Assembly (NCBI GenBank): GCA_012934845.2
Contig: WNNJ02002246.1
Location: 142,273 to 206,272 of the forward strand
Direction of reading: 5' to 3'
From: Pomphorhynchus laevis
Taxonomy: Eukaryota > Acanthocephala > Palaeacanthocephala > Echinorhynchida > Pomphorhynchidae
DNA length: 64,000 nucleotides
A program made the position numbers and the translations under genes. This document shows positions 1-11,726 of the stretch, piece by piece. The notes below the pieces were generated by a model, which ran no database searches, was not told where the DNA came from, and saw nothing but the letters and a program-made list of their open reading frames with translations. Numbering within the stretch: the stretch's first letter is position 1; every line of letters begins with the position of its first letter.

Positions 1-73
1 TTTACTCAATAGAAACAATAATTAGATACAAATATTTTAAAAATAAGCGTAATCAAATGTCCAATGTATCCCG

Positions 74-3000
74 CTATACGTGGTCAACTTCATTCATGAA
101 GCCAGTCTTTACAACGGATCGTTTATCTCCTGTAATCTGTTGTTCTATCAAAATGCTAACATATGATGTTAGCAGATCATCTATTCTATAACCGAGAATG
201 GTTTCAAAGAAAAGTTTTCTTCCGCTAATTAAATCGCCTATTGTTAAATGTATATAACAACTACCGCTTGTCCAGTTTGTTAACTGTTTGTATGAATAAA
301 ATGAAATAATTTTACTTTCTGCATCCGGGTCTAGTATGTATACACCAGCCTGGCCAACTGCTAGATAGAGCTTATCTGACGAGGATGACAGTGCATCATC
401 GTTGTTTTTACTCGGAGAAGCTATATCGAAAACCGTATACCCAAAGATTTTCGAGTTCGCACTTAATCGTTTTAAGAAATCAATCTTTAATTGGTTAATA
501 TTCAAATTACCATTAACGTTAGTGATATAAGTCTGAACATTTTGCTGAATTGCTTTTCGGAAAAAGTCCAATGTGTACCTGGTTGAGCCTGAAGACGATA
601 AATACGGATGAGGTAAACATTCTTTTAAATCAACATTTAAGGTAGTGTAATCATCACATTTACAGCAACTTATCAAATGCAAAATAGACGAAAGTGTGAC
701 AATCTTATCGACACCTACTTGGTTATGGTAACCAGAGAGGTAACTTTCTTTTTCTTGCGGGAAATGAACAAAAACGTCGCATTGAACGTCCTTGCCAGGC
801 AAAACGTTTATCCAAAGTTTTCTTTTAAAAAGAGCTCTATAAGTTACACTACTGGGAGCTTTTGTAATTAATGTCATTATTGATCTTAAGAAATCGAAAA
901 AGAATTCCGCTGCTGGAACTATTACGATTCGTCCGGCGGTGTTAACATAAAGCGCAAAATGATGCACTGGGTATTCTGTAATTCGCAACTTTCGTATAAC
1001 GTCAATGCATACATCTTTTGCTCTTGAACTTGATTCAATTTCAAGTACATTTTCTATTCCGTCAGGTAAGTATATCCGGTGAAATATCTGAGTTGTTCCT
1101 TTCTGAATGGCCTCGAATTCGATATGAGTTGGCGGGAACTTTCTTGAGCCGCGTCTTAATGTTTTCTGTAAGCGTTTAAGACAATCGAATGACACGGAAA
1201 ACACATTATCACTGCTTGAGTTACGAAAGAAACGATCGACCAAACAAGTCAGTGTATGCGAGGACGGACCACACGAACCCGTTAAAAGCCACATTATCTT
1301 CCAAAGATTATTATGAATTAATCCTTTACTGCCATTCAATTGCTTCAGCAGTTGACAATAGCACTCATCCCGGAGTAGCGGATGGCTTAATGCTATCTGT
1401 ATAATTGATTCTACATTTTCGAAACTCGAATCTCGTTCAGTATACTGCAGAATTAAATCAAACATACTCAACGATTTGCTTTCCAATACAGATCCACTAG
1501 TCGCTCCGGTAATCTGTTTTAGTAATGCTTTATCAATAGTTACCTGTTGATATGTACATGTTACCGATTTATTAAAATTATGCTTACAATAAAGTTCAAA
1601 GCTGGGTACACTACTGTACTTATCATTTAATTGATCGGTTGTTGCATTGTTGTTGGCGGTGCTGGAAACACTAACAGAATATTTAGCAGAGCATTCTTTG
1701 TTCGCAGTGATGGTTTGAATGTAGCCTAAAGGATTATAATCATCATTCGTGCTAGTACCATCTACATTAAATTGCCATTTCGCAATTGAGTTTGTCGATC
1801 GAAAATCCTCAAGTACTTGTTCACTTGGTTTGCTAACTGTAGCCAAAATATGCAAAATCGAACTAGGAACCAAAATTTGCTGTGTTTGAGTCCTTTCATT
1901 GAATACAGGTATTTTAGTCTTGTCAATTGTTTGTTGAAAGTCGTCAATTGGCACTTTAGCCAACTCTAGAAGATCACCTTTCTTAACAGAATTCTGATAA
2001 TCATCTATTGCTATAAAATACCGGGAATTTCTTCTCATTTCAGTTAGGAAATATGTTAATAATTGGTGAATAGCAAGCGCATCGTTTGAATATATTTTCA
2101 TAGGCTGACTGGGCCGTTTTGTTGTATGGATAAAAAGGCATTTCGATGGAGTATTGATATTTGCACTAACTGCGAGAATATGGATGAACGCTATATGCAG
2201 CAACTGCGATGTTGTCGAACAGTTTTCATTAAAAGTTTCGTCGCCAATTAAGCTAAGTCCAATCCAGTTTATCGCGAGTATGTTTGATACTCCAGGCTGA
2301 TTATCTAAACTGGCCTCAAAGAATCTTGAAAATAGTAGTGGCCAATTTGTTTGTGCAAAGTCCACTAATTGCTCTTTTAATCTTAAAGGTGATTGAGGCA
2401 GGTTAATTAGGCTTTGAACAAATGGTTTTATCATTTCAATAGCACTAGGAACGTTGCTTATGTGCTCAGGAAGTAATGTTGGCGTAAATGTATCAAGTGA
2501 ATTGCAATTCCCACATTCTATCATAAATATCTTAGCTACACAGCTGTATAGTATATTGTCCGTGCCACATTTATATTCACCATACCTGATTCCTCTGCAT
2601 ATCTGATGATAAATTAAATTTGTCGATACGGCGTCCTTTGTGGGATCGTGCCAAGGAGCAAATATCTCTTTCCTAAAAAACAACCGCCATGGAGATTTTT
2701 TCTCTGTTATCCGCTGTTTCTCTCTACAATACTGCTCGCAATTACTTATAGCGTCTAAAATGTGATCGGTTCCTGATCCTAACGAAGTTACTTTGTCGAA
2801 TACTGCAATAAATATTGAAAAACCAAAATTATCAATTAACCCTAGCTTTTTTGATAATATTTGAACAACTTCTTTCGAATTTGATGCCGGATCAAGGTGT
2901 ATGCTTTTTGAGCTCCCATCCATTAGGGTGACTCCTACCGGGATATACGATCGTTTCATCTTAGTTGCGTGAATTTCTAGCCAGCTAGGTGGTTCCCGAC

Positions 3001-4319
3001 GATTACCGTTTGCTTTTGTTCGGGTTAAGCGCATTAGACAGAATTCAGATAAGCATCCTGGACCAGAGACTATAAATTCTTCCACGTAAGGATATAACAA
3101 CTTCGAAGGCACAAATGATGACAGTAAATGCGCCATAAGTAGCCATCCTCTAGCATAACTTCTCTTTACGTTGTTGTTTGTCAGCTGCTTCATAACCTGG
3201 CAATAAATTTCATCACGTAATTGCGGTCTTATAATTCCCATACCGATAACAAAGTGTTGTTGTTCAAGCGAACTCATTTTTTCTTCAGGCAAAAACGGGT
3301 TAATATGTTGTGATTCTAATCGCTTTTTGTCCATAGAATTCATTCGTGATGTTGAGTTTCGATTTAACGTTGTCCTGATAGAATCATATTGTGCAAATGC
3401 ATTCCGGATTCTATCCAAAATAAGGATAGGATAACCCTGATCGGCGTCAGTTTTAGTAGTATTTTTGCACACCGACGATAATTCGAATTTTGTATTACCA
3501 CTGCTATTCCCTGTACACTGGCATGCCAACTGATGTGTAAAATTAGCTTTATCATTATCCTTGTCCATAAGCTGTTGTATCACTTCCCAGCAAGCTATCG
3601 AAGCCTGGATATCCCGCTCGTCGCTTAATTTTAACAAGGAGCATGTATGCTTAATCTGGCTACTGTATTTACTACTAATTCCCGGGTTAAAATTTGCCCT
3701 TGCAAACTTTACAAACTGATATTTGTGTTGAACATCCTTTGTAGCTGCGTTTCGTTCCGTCTTTATCGTATTGCTGTTGGAATGACTTTTTTGAAAGTCA
3801 AAAATATCTCTGTTAGTAAAATTGTTTTCACTCCATTCAGTTTCTTGATCATCTAAATAAAATTTAATCATGCTATCATCAGCACTGGTTATTGGTAGGT
3901 CTTCAATGTTCACCAACTTCGCATTTCTGCGCGTTTTCTTCTCTAGATAAAGCTTACTAGCTTTTTGAATGCAAACCGCAGCATTTCTTAAGGTGGTAAA
4001 TTTTGCCAATTGACAACGACTCTTGATCGAATCTTGTAGTAGACGAATAGCTGGCAGAAATACACTTGTCGTCCAGTAGTCTAATTTCTCATTGACATAC
4101 TCTTTCAAATATACCTTACTTTTTCCAACGCAATAGTTTTCGTCATCTGTATTCTTCAAGGCTTTCTTACATACAAATATAACAGTTGATCGTATTTGAT
4201 TGTATCCTTTTAACCAATGCTCTGCAAGCATATAAAACGTCTTTAAAAATACTTCAAAGTTGTAACGTATTGGATATCCACACCGTCTGATCTCTATCGT
4301 ACTCATTATTCCGGAATAC
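74..4319 (-). CDS. Class VII unconventional myosin, exon 2 (end of motor, IQ, two MyTH4-FERM units)
   Basis: The exon starts after an acceptor reading TTTTAG (AG at 4321-4320) and supplies the G that completes the split Arg codon, restoring QLRYSG. Domains in joined-protein numbering: converter and end of motor to about 765; one poor IQ motif near 797 (IQKASKLYLEKK); MyTH4 about 900-1125 with RPQLRDEIYCQ near 1040; FERM about 1135-1400; a degenerate SH3-like region near 1450-1520 (RNSRYFIAIDDYQ, then FNERTQ); MyTH4 about 1640-1740 (HPLLRDECYCQ); and FERM about 1750-2100. It stops at TAG 74-76. The order MyTH4-FERM-SH3-MyTH4-FERM separates class VII from classes X and XV. The total of about 2,101 residues fits the family. 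Oddities are one IQ motif where about five are usual, and a 4.2 kb tail with no intron. No poly(A) signal is visible in the 73 bases below the stop. Confidence 0.93.
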
Positions 4320-5494
4320 CTAAAAGTTACCACTTGAAACAGTTGTGAATGATGTAAATTAAAAGTTTATACTTAATAAGTGCGTGGTGTTCAGTAATAA
4401 GACCTTATTCTTATTCATATTCAAATTCAAGTATTCAAAACAAACAATTATTTACCCTCGTGGCCAGCAATATGGGCCCACTGATGGTAGCAAATAATAC
4501 CGTTAAATAATAATTTAAATTATTGGTGAATATGTAAAGAACATTGTAAGGTAATTTTAATTTTAAAAATTATGCAGTTTTGAAATAGCCACTACAACTT
4601 ACAAAGTTTCAATAAATGACTACTTAACTGATAAAGCTGCAACGCTCATGAATAATTTGGCTACCATCAAATTATTACTTCGATAAAGTAACATTATAAT
4701 TGTGAAAATATCAATATTTTGTGATTAAATAATTAATATTATAACTGGTAATATAAGGTAACTAGTCATGAAATTGTGATCGCTAATCGTATAATTATAT
4801 TGATTACAGAAAATAATTATAATTATATTGTATAATTATATTGATTACATGGAAATCAATTGATTATTTAATTAATCCATCTTGCTTTCAGTAGAGATTC
4901 TTAAATACATTAAACACACAATATCGCAATTTATAGTTTATAAATTTACAATCTATATAAATCAAAAATAAAGATAAATGATAAATAATTATATAAGATT
5001 TTATAAAATTTATATTTATATAAATGTAAAATTAAAAATTAAAAATCAATGTTTATGATATACGATGTATCCGAAAATAAAAGAAATTTAATTTATTATA
5101 ATTATAATTATTTTTTCAAAAAATATATATAATTATAATTAATATATTATAATTAATTATAAATATAAATATAATCAATAAATTGTAATTAATTATAATT
5201 TTAATAAATTAAATTCTTCTGAAAATAATAAAGAAATTTAATTTATTATAATTAAAAATATAATTAATAAATTATAATTAATTATAATTATAAACTGGAA
5301 GTTGAAAATCACAAATGTTAAAAATACAGCACAATTCAGATCAGATAATTAAGTCTAGGTATTTTATACGATAGATAAATAAAAATAATGATAAGTAATA
5401 AATAATTATATATGTTATACAATTTGTATTTATATCAAGTTAACATCTAAAATTGAAATTTTAAATAAAAATCAATTGCTATGAATTGATTAAT

Positions 5495-6355
5495 AAATAA
5501 AAGACGATGTATTCGAATAAAGATTAGCGATCATCTGGAGGAACTGTTGTTATCTTATCAGGTTTCGTCCACTAATTTCTCGACCCAACATAGCGGCGGA
5601 GCCAATTCACTTCATCTTCACGGCTTCGGGTCCAGTGGAATCTGAGCCCCCAACCAATCCAACACGCCGTCCTCCGACTGAACCATTAGGGGTCTTTAAC
5701 CTCCCGCAGATATTTTACTCGACTTGTGAAGGTAGGGATTGGTTCATATGCAAATATGGAGGAGAGCGCTGAGAGTGCTAATCTCTTAAGTTTTTGCATA
5801 CAAAATAGTAATTTTTATTACGAGTTATTTACGACTTATTTATTTCACAACTCGTAAAATAAAATAAATTATGAATTGACTAATAAATAATATACGATGT
5901 ATTCGAATAAGGATTAGAGGTCATCAGGAGGAACTGCTATTTTATAAGGTTTCGGCCCTTATTCCATAATAAATATAATAAAATATTTATTCATTTAATT
6001 ATCATATTTATCTTAAATTAATACATTCGCAAGCAATCGTTAAATTATTAATATTTATGAATAATTTATAATTAATTAAATATTAATATTTTTGAATAAT
6101 TTATAATTATTAATTAATTATTATATTAATGAATAATTTATAATTATTATAATAATTTATATACTTGAAATATGCATCTATTAAATTATCTAGATGACTT
6201 TAAAGAAAGCCAACATCATTACATATTGATAATTATGAAATAATTATAATAAATTAAAAATTTTAAATTGCAATTTAAAATAAAAGTCAAATTTATATGA
6301 ATTGACTAATAAAAATAGAGGTCATAAGGAGAAACTGCTATGTTATCAGGATGCT
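5495..6355 (+). repeat. Three diverged copies of a short intron repeat
   Basis: Near 5500-5575, 5880-5960 and 6295-6355 the same order of words recurs: TATGAATTGACTAATAAA (or close), then GATGTATTCGAATAA, then GGTCATNAGGAGGAACTGCTAT and TTATCAGG. The third copy lacks the middle part. The spacing is about 385-410 bases. They look like remnants of a tandem or repeatedly inserted unit. Confidence 0.55.
5534..5806. repeat. Dispersed repeat fragment inside the myosin intron
   Basis: This GC-richer island sits in an AT-rich intron. Positions 5629-5691, read on the minus strand, match 19211-19273 and 28611-28673 on the plus strand; all share the words GGTTCAGTCGGAG and GGTTGGGGGCTCAGAT. Positions 5707-5806 match 11727-11815 on the same strand, next to the 3' end of a Jockey-type LINE. 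It is therefore a mosaic of at least two dispersed repeat families, probably LINE 3'-end or SINE-like sequence. I cannot identify A and B boxes with confidence. Confidence 0.6.
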
Positions 6356-6746
6356 ATCACAATGATAATAAAACAATTACAAAGTTTTCAACATTTATCT
6401 GCTTTATAATGAATATTTGTAAATAACAAACTAATTACGTAATTGCTTACATAATCGGATATAAATTACAAAACTAATCCCAACCTGAGGTAATTATGTA
6501 ATTCAATTATATATAATATATGCATTCAAAAATGTAAATATTATTGCATCGATATAAACTTGGAAGTTACGCATTACTTCCAGATACTTTTGCATTAGCG
6601 AAGATTTTTCTGCAGGAATTTTGACTATCTCTTTAAAGTTAATGTAGTTTCTTTTTTGTAGTTTAAATTCGTTTTACTTCTTATATTTATCAATATTGCA
6701 ATTAATAGATTAAATGCCATCAGATTGTCAAGACAAAATATCTTTC

Positions 6747-6788
6747 AATGCAGTTTACCTTTAAGATTTCTTAAAGGTAAACTGCATT
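6747..6788. repeat. Near-continuous perfect inverted repeat (20-bp arms, 2-nt spacer)
   Basis: The left arm (6747-6766) reads AATGCAGTTTACCTTTAAGA. The right arm (6769-6788) is its exact reverse complement, separated only by TT. A second partial copy of the arm (TTGTAAACTGCA) follows within 20 bases. The flanks carry a separate direct repeat, TGGAAGTTACGCATT near 6570 and TGGAAGTTACGCATTTC near 6810. Confidence 0.85.
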
Positions 6789-7197
6789 TGGTTTGTAAAC
6801 TGCACTTGTGACATTTGGAAGTTACGCATTTCTTCCAGATACAAACAATAATAATGAATTCCTGATCATTAATGCACATAAATTGTGCAAACTAATTAAC
6901 AGGCCGTTAAGAATTGTATATTCGAATTAAAAGTGTTTTTTTAGCGAACTTGCATTTACGTATGAAACTTTAAAAAAATTTATATTAAAAATTATCATTA
7001 TTAATTTAAATAAATTGAAATTTATTTAAATATTAATTTTAAATAAACTGTTTATCAAATTTGTATTTATACATTAAACTTTAATAAAATTTGTATTTAA
7101 AATTATGAAATATCATAACTAAAAATTATGATAATTAATTTAAATAAATTGTGAAATTTATTTAAATATCAACTATAAACTACTTGCTGAAACTTAC

Positions 7198-9257
7198 CTT
7201 AATTGCTTGAGCACAAGATTTGAGTCGAAAAAACGTGCTTTTTTGATAATATTTGGTCTAATACAACGAATGAAAAAGGGATTTGCTTTGCTCATTTGCT
7301 GCATAAGCTGATCGAGTGAACGTCGAAAGTGACTTAATAATGTTCGGCCTTTTTTCCACGTCCCTGTGGTTTCCGATACGCTAACTTCTATAAATAGTCC
7401 TCGAATAAAGGTGTTTTTACTTTTACACATCATATCTAATAAATCATTACTAAAGGAATCTCGATTTTTGTCAAGAAATCTGGTTGTAGTATATCTCACA
7501 TCACCCGCAAAATGTCTCACTCCAAACATATTAACATTTTCATATGGGTTTTTAATGAAATTTGAATGCTGGCCAGCATGAACTCGTTGCATCTTGTGAC
7601 ATAACGAAGAATCCGTGCTTTTTGGAAATATAGTCTCCTCATTTATCAATGCCAATAGACTCATATTATTGTCAGCTATTAAGTCTAATATGTTTTGATT
7701 ATCAGTATAGTTGATATACGTCCAACTTACCCCTTCTCTTATATACTCCTCCTGTTCAATTTGAAAAACATGCTTTACAAAAAATTGTTGAAGCCGTTCG
7801 TTTGCATAGTTTATACAGAATTGTTCAAACCCACACACGCTATTCATGTCGGATAAATCCTCGAAGCCAAATACATCTAGCACACCAATACGTGTTGGAG
7901 ATGTTGTTTCCTCGCGTGATGAAACGCCATTAATCACCATATCTTTGACACTTTGTTTGCTTGTCAGACTAATAGTAGAATTTATGGTTTTTACTACCCA
8001 GTCAAACAGACGCCCATATAGACCTTTAGCCAATGCGTCTCTAACGTCACTAGATTGATCGGCCTCAATCGACGTAGATATAGTTTGATTTTGCGCCCAA
8101 AATGTTTTGTTTGTAAGTGATTTCACTGCTATTAATTGATCTAGTCCGAGCAAATCACAGGATGTTGATAAGGACACGGGATTACGTATTGTGGACATAT
8201 GATCAGCGTTTTTCAGCGGGTGATTTTTGAACTCAATTTGGCCAAGATGTAAAATCCCACTAAGGAGTTTGTATACCTGTTCGAGGTCATCTTTATAAAA
8301 GGATAGAATCTTGAATGCACTGTTAAGATTTTTCCATTGTTCTTTATCGTGAACTTCCTTATTGTTAGCGTAGTGATCATTATTGGTTTTGCCCAGATAT
8401 TTAAATTTCTCGTGTCGAGACAATTTAAGACTAATGCTTTGCTGTGCGGTCATCCCTGAAATTAACCAATAAAATATATGATAATTCTGTTCTCCGTTTT
8501 CCTGATGAACAATCCTTGATTTTTCTAATAGATATTGTGATATGTTTGCATTTTTTATCCAACCGTATTTGGTAAACGAAATGTCAATAAACTTACCAAA
8601 TCTACTAGAATTATCATTTCTTCCGGTTTTTGCGTTGCCGAATGCCTCCAGTATTGGATTTGAATCAATAAGTTGTTGTTCTACCCATGTATGTTTACCG
8701 CTTACATGTGCTAGATATTGGAGTATAAGCTTTGTGCTTTCAGTCTTTCCTGATCCGGATTCTCCGCTAATAACGATAACCTGGTTTTCGTTGCTATTGA
8801 GCTGCTGCCTGTATGCCATATCGGCGATTGCAAATATATGCGGAGGATAGTTTTGTCTTTTGCAAATTGAAGTATTAGCATTTCTGTATTTTAATATTGT
8901 CTTCTTGTCGTATATACCGCTAAGAGTACAGTATGGATTAACAGCGATTAGAATGGTATTAATATAGGTGTAGATTATGTCGTGATTGTAGCGTATTTTA
9001 AGATTTTTTAGAACCGTTAATTCTGTGAGTTCCTTCAGCATCACCATATCATCGACAGTTCCCGATCTATTGCCCTCCTGTTGTTGATTATGCCGAACGT
9101 TATTAGAACAATTTGACCGTCGCATTGAATCTGCTTGATTCTTTTTATCTTTAGAGCAGTCCTTGTCATAAAGCATATCATTTTGAAAGGCTTCATAATT
9201 TATTTGCTTCTCTAGTTTGAATTCACTGTCTACACTATCGGCTACTATAGTGGTCAT
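7198..9257 (-). CDS. Class VII unconventional myosin, exon 1 (motor domain)
   Basis: This exon encodes about 687 residues of an actin-based ATPase motor. Visible motifs are the P-loop GESGSGKT at residues 165-172, switch I NDNSSR at 214-219 and switch II DVFGFE at 461-466. The run GKHTWVEQQ before PILEAFGNAKT is typical of class VII myosins. The start is the ATG at 9257. The first 65 or so residues are charged and low-complexity and lack the SH3-like N-terminal subdomain usual for this class, so an upstream exon could be missing. The exon ends inside the conserved LKQLRYSG segment at a consensus donor (AAG|GTAAGT, GT at 7197-7196), with two bases of an Arg codon left over. Those bases join in frame to the exon starting at 4319. 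Class VII myosins work in actin protrusions, stereocilia-like structures and epithelial adhesion; that role is family knowledge, not seen here. Confidence 0.93.
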
Positions 9258-9900
9258 TTTGTATGAACACAGATAATGTGCTTACGTTTGTTTCAAATAA
9301 TTCATATCGTTTTATCTACTACTATTATTTAATACGTAAACTATCAATTACTGACAATTTAGTGTGTTACTCTAGTGCTTTCTCTATTTCACTGAGCTGA
9401 ACACTGTTGTATATTATCTACGAAGGTGATTTTGCATTAGATTGTTACATCACTGCAAATTTTAATTGTTCTCTGCGTTTATAATCAGCTAAAACATGAT
9501 ATTTTTAAATCTGCTATTATCACATGTATTATTTTATTTCTTAATTAAATTATATCGATTGCTTTATTTCAACTGATACGGATATGATTATATCTGACTG
9601 GCATAATCAGTCATTATAATTTGTGCTTCGAGCAAATGAAAATATTAATTATTATATTAATTATATTAATCAAGTGATAAAATTTCATACTTTTAATATC
9701 ACTTTTTAATATTCGCTATTAGTTTAAATAACGCATAATTCACCATAAATTACTGAGAATAGATATATTGTCCATATCGTTTCTTTACGGAACAGCATTA
9801 AATTGTACGATACATCAATTAGATAGTTAATCACCTAAATAATACAGACTTCAAGAATTACTGTCGGTCTTATGCATATCATTATATTCAAATTAAAAGT
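9258..9900. other. Region upstream of the myosin start; nothing recognised
   Basis: AT-rich sequence directly upstream of the myosin ATG. It presumably holds the promoter and 5' UTR, but no core promoter element or clear splice acceptor stands out. Confidence 0.4.
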
Positions 9901-9904
9901 GTTT

Positions 9905-10531
9905 TGTGCAATACCGCAGGTGTAGTGTATCTAATACACGTGGATTGCAATATATAGGAAAAACATATCAAATGTTAAAAACTAGGTTTAGGCAACACAT
10001 ATACAGCATAATAGTCAAACTATATTTCATAAACATATGAGATTAATAGGACATGATATTAAAAACTGTAAATTATTTATTTTAGAACATATTATCGAAG
10101 AAAACATATCAATATTAAATCAAAAACTATTAGAAAAAGAAGATCTTTGGATTGAAACGCTTAATTCCATGTACCCATTAGGATTGAATGACGTGGTACA
10201 AGGAATTGGCAGAAGTAGTATAATACATAATAAACAACTCTATTATAATAATCCGGTTAAACGCAAACCAAGAAGTCATGGTGATAAAAGGAATAGGAAA
10301 AATAGAGTTAAAAATATTAAAAAAGATATGTATATAAATGAACAATTAGAAATATTAAAACAACTTTTAAGTGATAATAAGCTAAAAGATCTTTATGTAA
10401 ATATAAGAAGTTTTTCTAAAGATATCATATGTTCAATAAATCAAAAATTAATTAACGACTATGATAGGCTAAGTTGTATAATAGACAGTTATTGTAATAC
10501 AAAATACTATAATCTATACTATACTATATAA
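9905..10531 (+). mobile_element. Penelope-like retroelement fragment, GIY-YIG endonuclease end
   Basis: Positions 9910-9960 read GVVYLI followed by a Cys-Asn pair, and 9955-9990 give YIGKT and RFRQH. These match the N-terminal motifs of a GIY-YIG nuclease. From 10037 the open frame continues with HDIKNCK, then LLEKEDLWIETL and YPLGLND, the conserved end of the nuclease in Penelope-like elements. A basic Lys/Arg/Asn tail (KRKPRSHGDKRNRKNR) follows. No reverse transcriptase is visible upstream, so only the 3' part of the element survives. The pieces are not in one frame and the element is broken. Downstream lies a TATAATATA simple repeat. The family assignment rests on motif order recognised by eye. 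Confidence 0.7.
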
Positions 10532-11720
10532 TATATACTATATTATAATATATAATATATACTATAATTATTATAATATTATAATATATTATAATTATTA
10601 TAATATATACTATAAAATATACTATATTTTATATTGTAATAAAATTAAATAATAACTAAACGTAATAATAATTAAATAATTAAACGTAATAATAATTAAA
10701 CCTCAATAGTAAATAAACTTTTAGTAACTAAATATCAAACTCCATACTCAACACAACAGCTCTGATCTAATCAATTTTGACTTTCAATTCAGCTAATAAA
10801 GTTTTCCTAATAATAAACGAATAGATAACATTTATTTATGTAGATTTTAAATAATATAAAAGGTAAACAATCATATTTAAAGTTCTTAAATTTGTTTAAC
10901 TCTAATCGGGTGCAGATTTGAGTTAATTCATATAATCACATTTAGCTCATAAAATGCAATATAAACTGTTTTTCACAATATGTCGAAAATGCCCTAATAA
11001 ATTATTTAAGTTATAAATAAAATAACTTAAAATTATTAACTTACAGTTATATGTCAGTTGATATTCAAACGAAAATTAAATTATTTGAATAATTAATAAT
11101 TTTCGCCGTACTAGACTAATAATTTGACGGTTTTAAACTGCGTGTAGCAGGGATTGATACCGGTATTTCTGACTATTTTCTCATTCCTTAAAACTACATT
11201 TCTCCCTATTTTCCTACTACATCGCGATCTTATCGATACTGTAAGTCTCTTAATTTTGCACTATTTAAAAATTATCTGGTAAGTTCGTTAGATTTGTCTC
11301 GTTCATCATCTGTAAATATACTTGCTAATAATTATGACTCATGTATCTCAAAATTTTTGACCCACGACGCTTTCATCTTGCTCATAGGTTTGATAATGAA
11401 TGTGTCACTACCAAACATTTTCTGCATCGTTGTCATCGTCCACAACAACTACACGTGATCAGAATGGACGGCTTGATATTGTTTGTTCTGGGCTTTACGG
11501 TAATCGATTTGAGTGGACGTACTTTGACGTCAATGTTTTCTCTCAAATCGAGGTAGACTATGCTCGGTAATCTCGAGAAAAGGAGCTTGAGAATCCATAG
11601 TGAACTTGAGTTTTCCCTTTAAATATAGATGCTGGGTCCGTTTCAGGGCCCACTAGCTCTTTTCAGAATACATTTAAGTCTATCCAGGTTAGCTTTCGCC
11701 GACCAGTTCAACGTAACAGT
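10532..11720. other. AT-rich spacer, nothing recognised
   Basis: Positions 10532-10640 are TATAATATA-type simple sequence. The rest shows no coding signature. An open stretch at 11341-11556 has no family resemblance and no splice context, so I do not call it a gene. Confidence 0.5.
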
Positions 11721-11726
11721 GAATCT

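Larger units (their letters stand above)
4320..7197 (-). other. Intron of the myosin VII gene
   Basis: This is 2,878 bases of very AT-rich sequence between a GTAAGT donor (7197-7192) and a TTTTAG acceptor ending at 4320. It holds long runs of A/T-only words, pieces of dispersed repeats at 5.50-5.81, 5.88-5.96 and 6.29-6.35 kb, and a long hairpin at 6747-6788. I see no coding exon in it. Confidence 0.85.

Noticed and set aside
8542-8850. Plus-strand 102-codon frame within the myosin motor
   Set aside because: It is antisense to the P-loop region of a clear gene.
11341-11556. A 71-codon open frame rich in His and Arg
   Set aside because: No family, no ATG context of note and no neighbouring exons. 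It lies in repeat-rich spacer.
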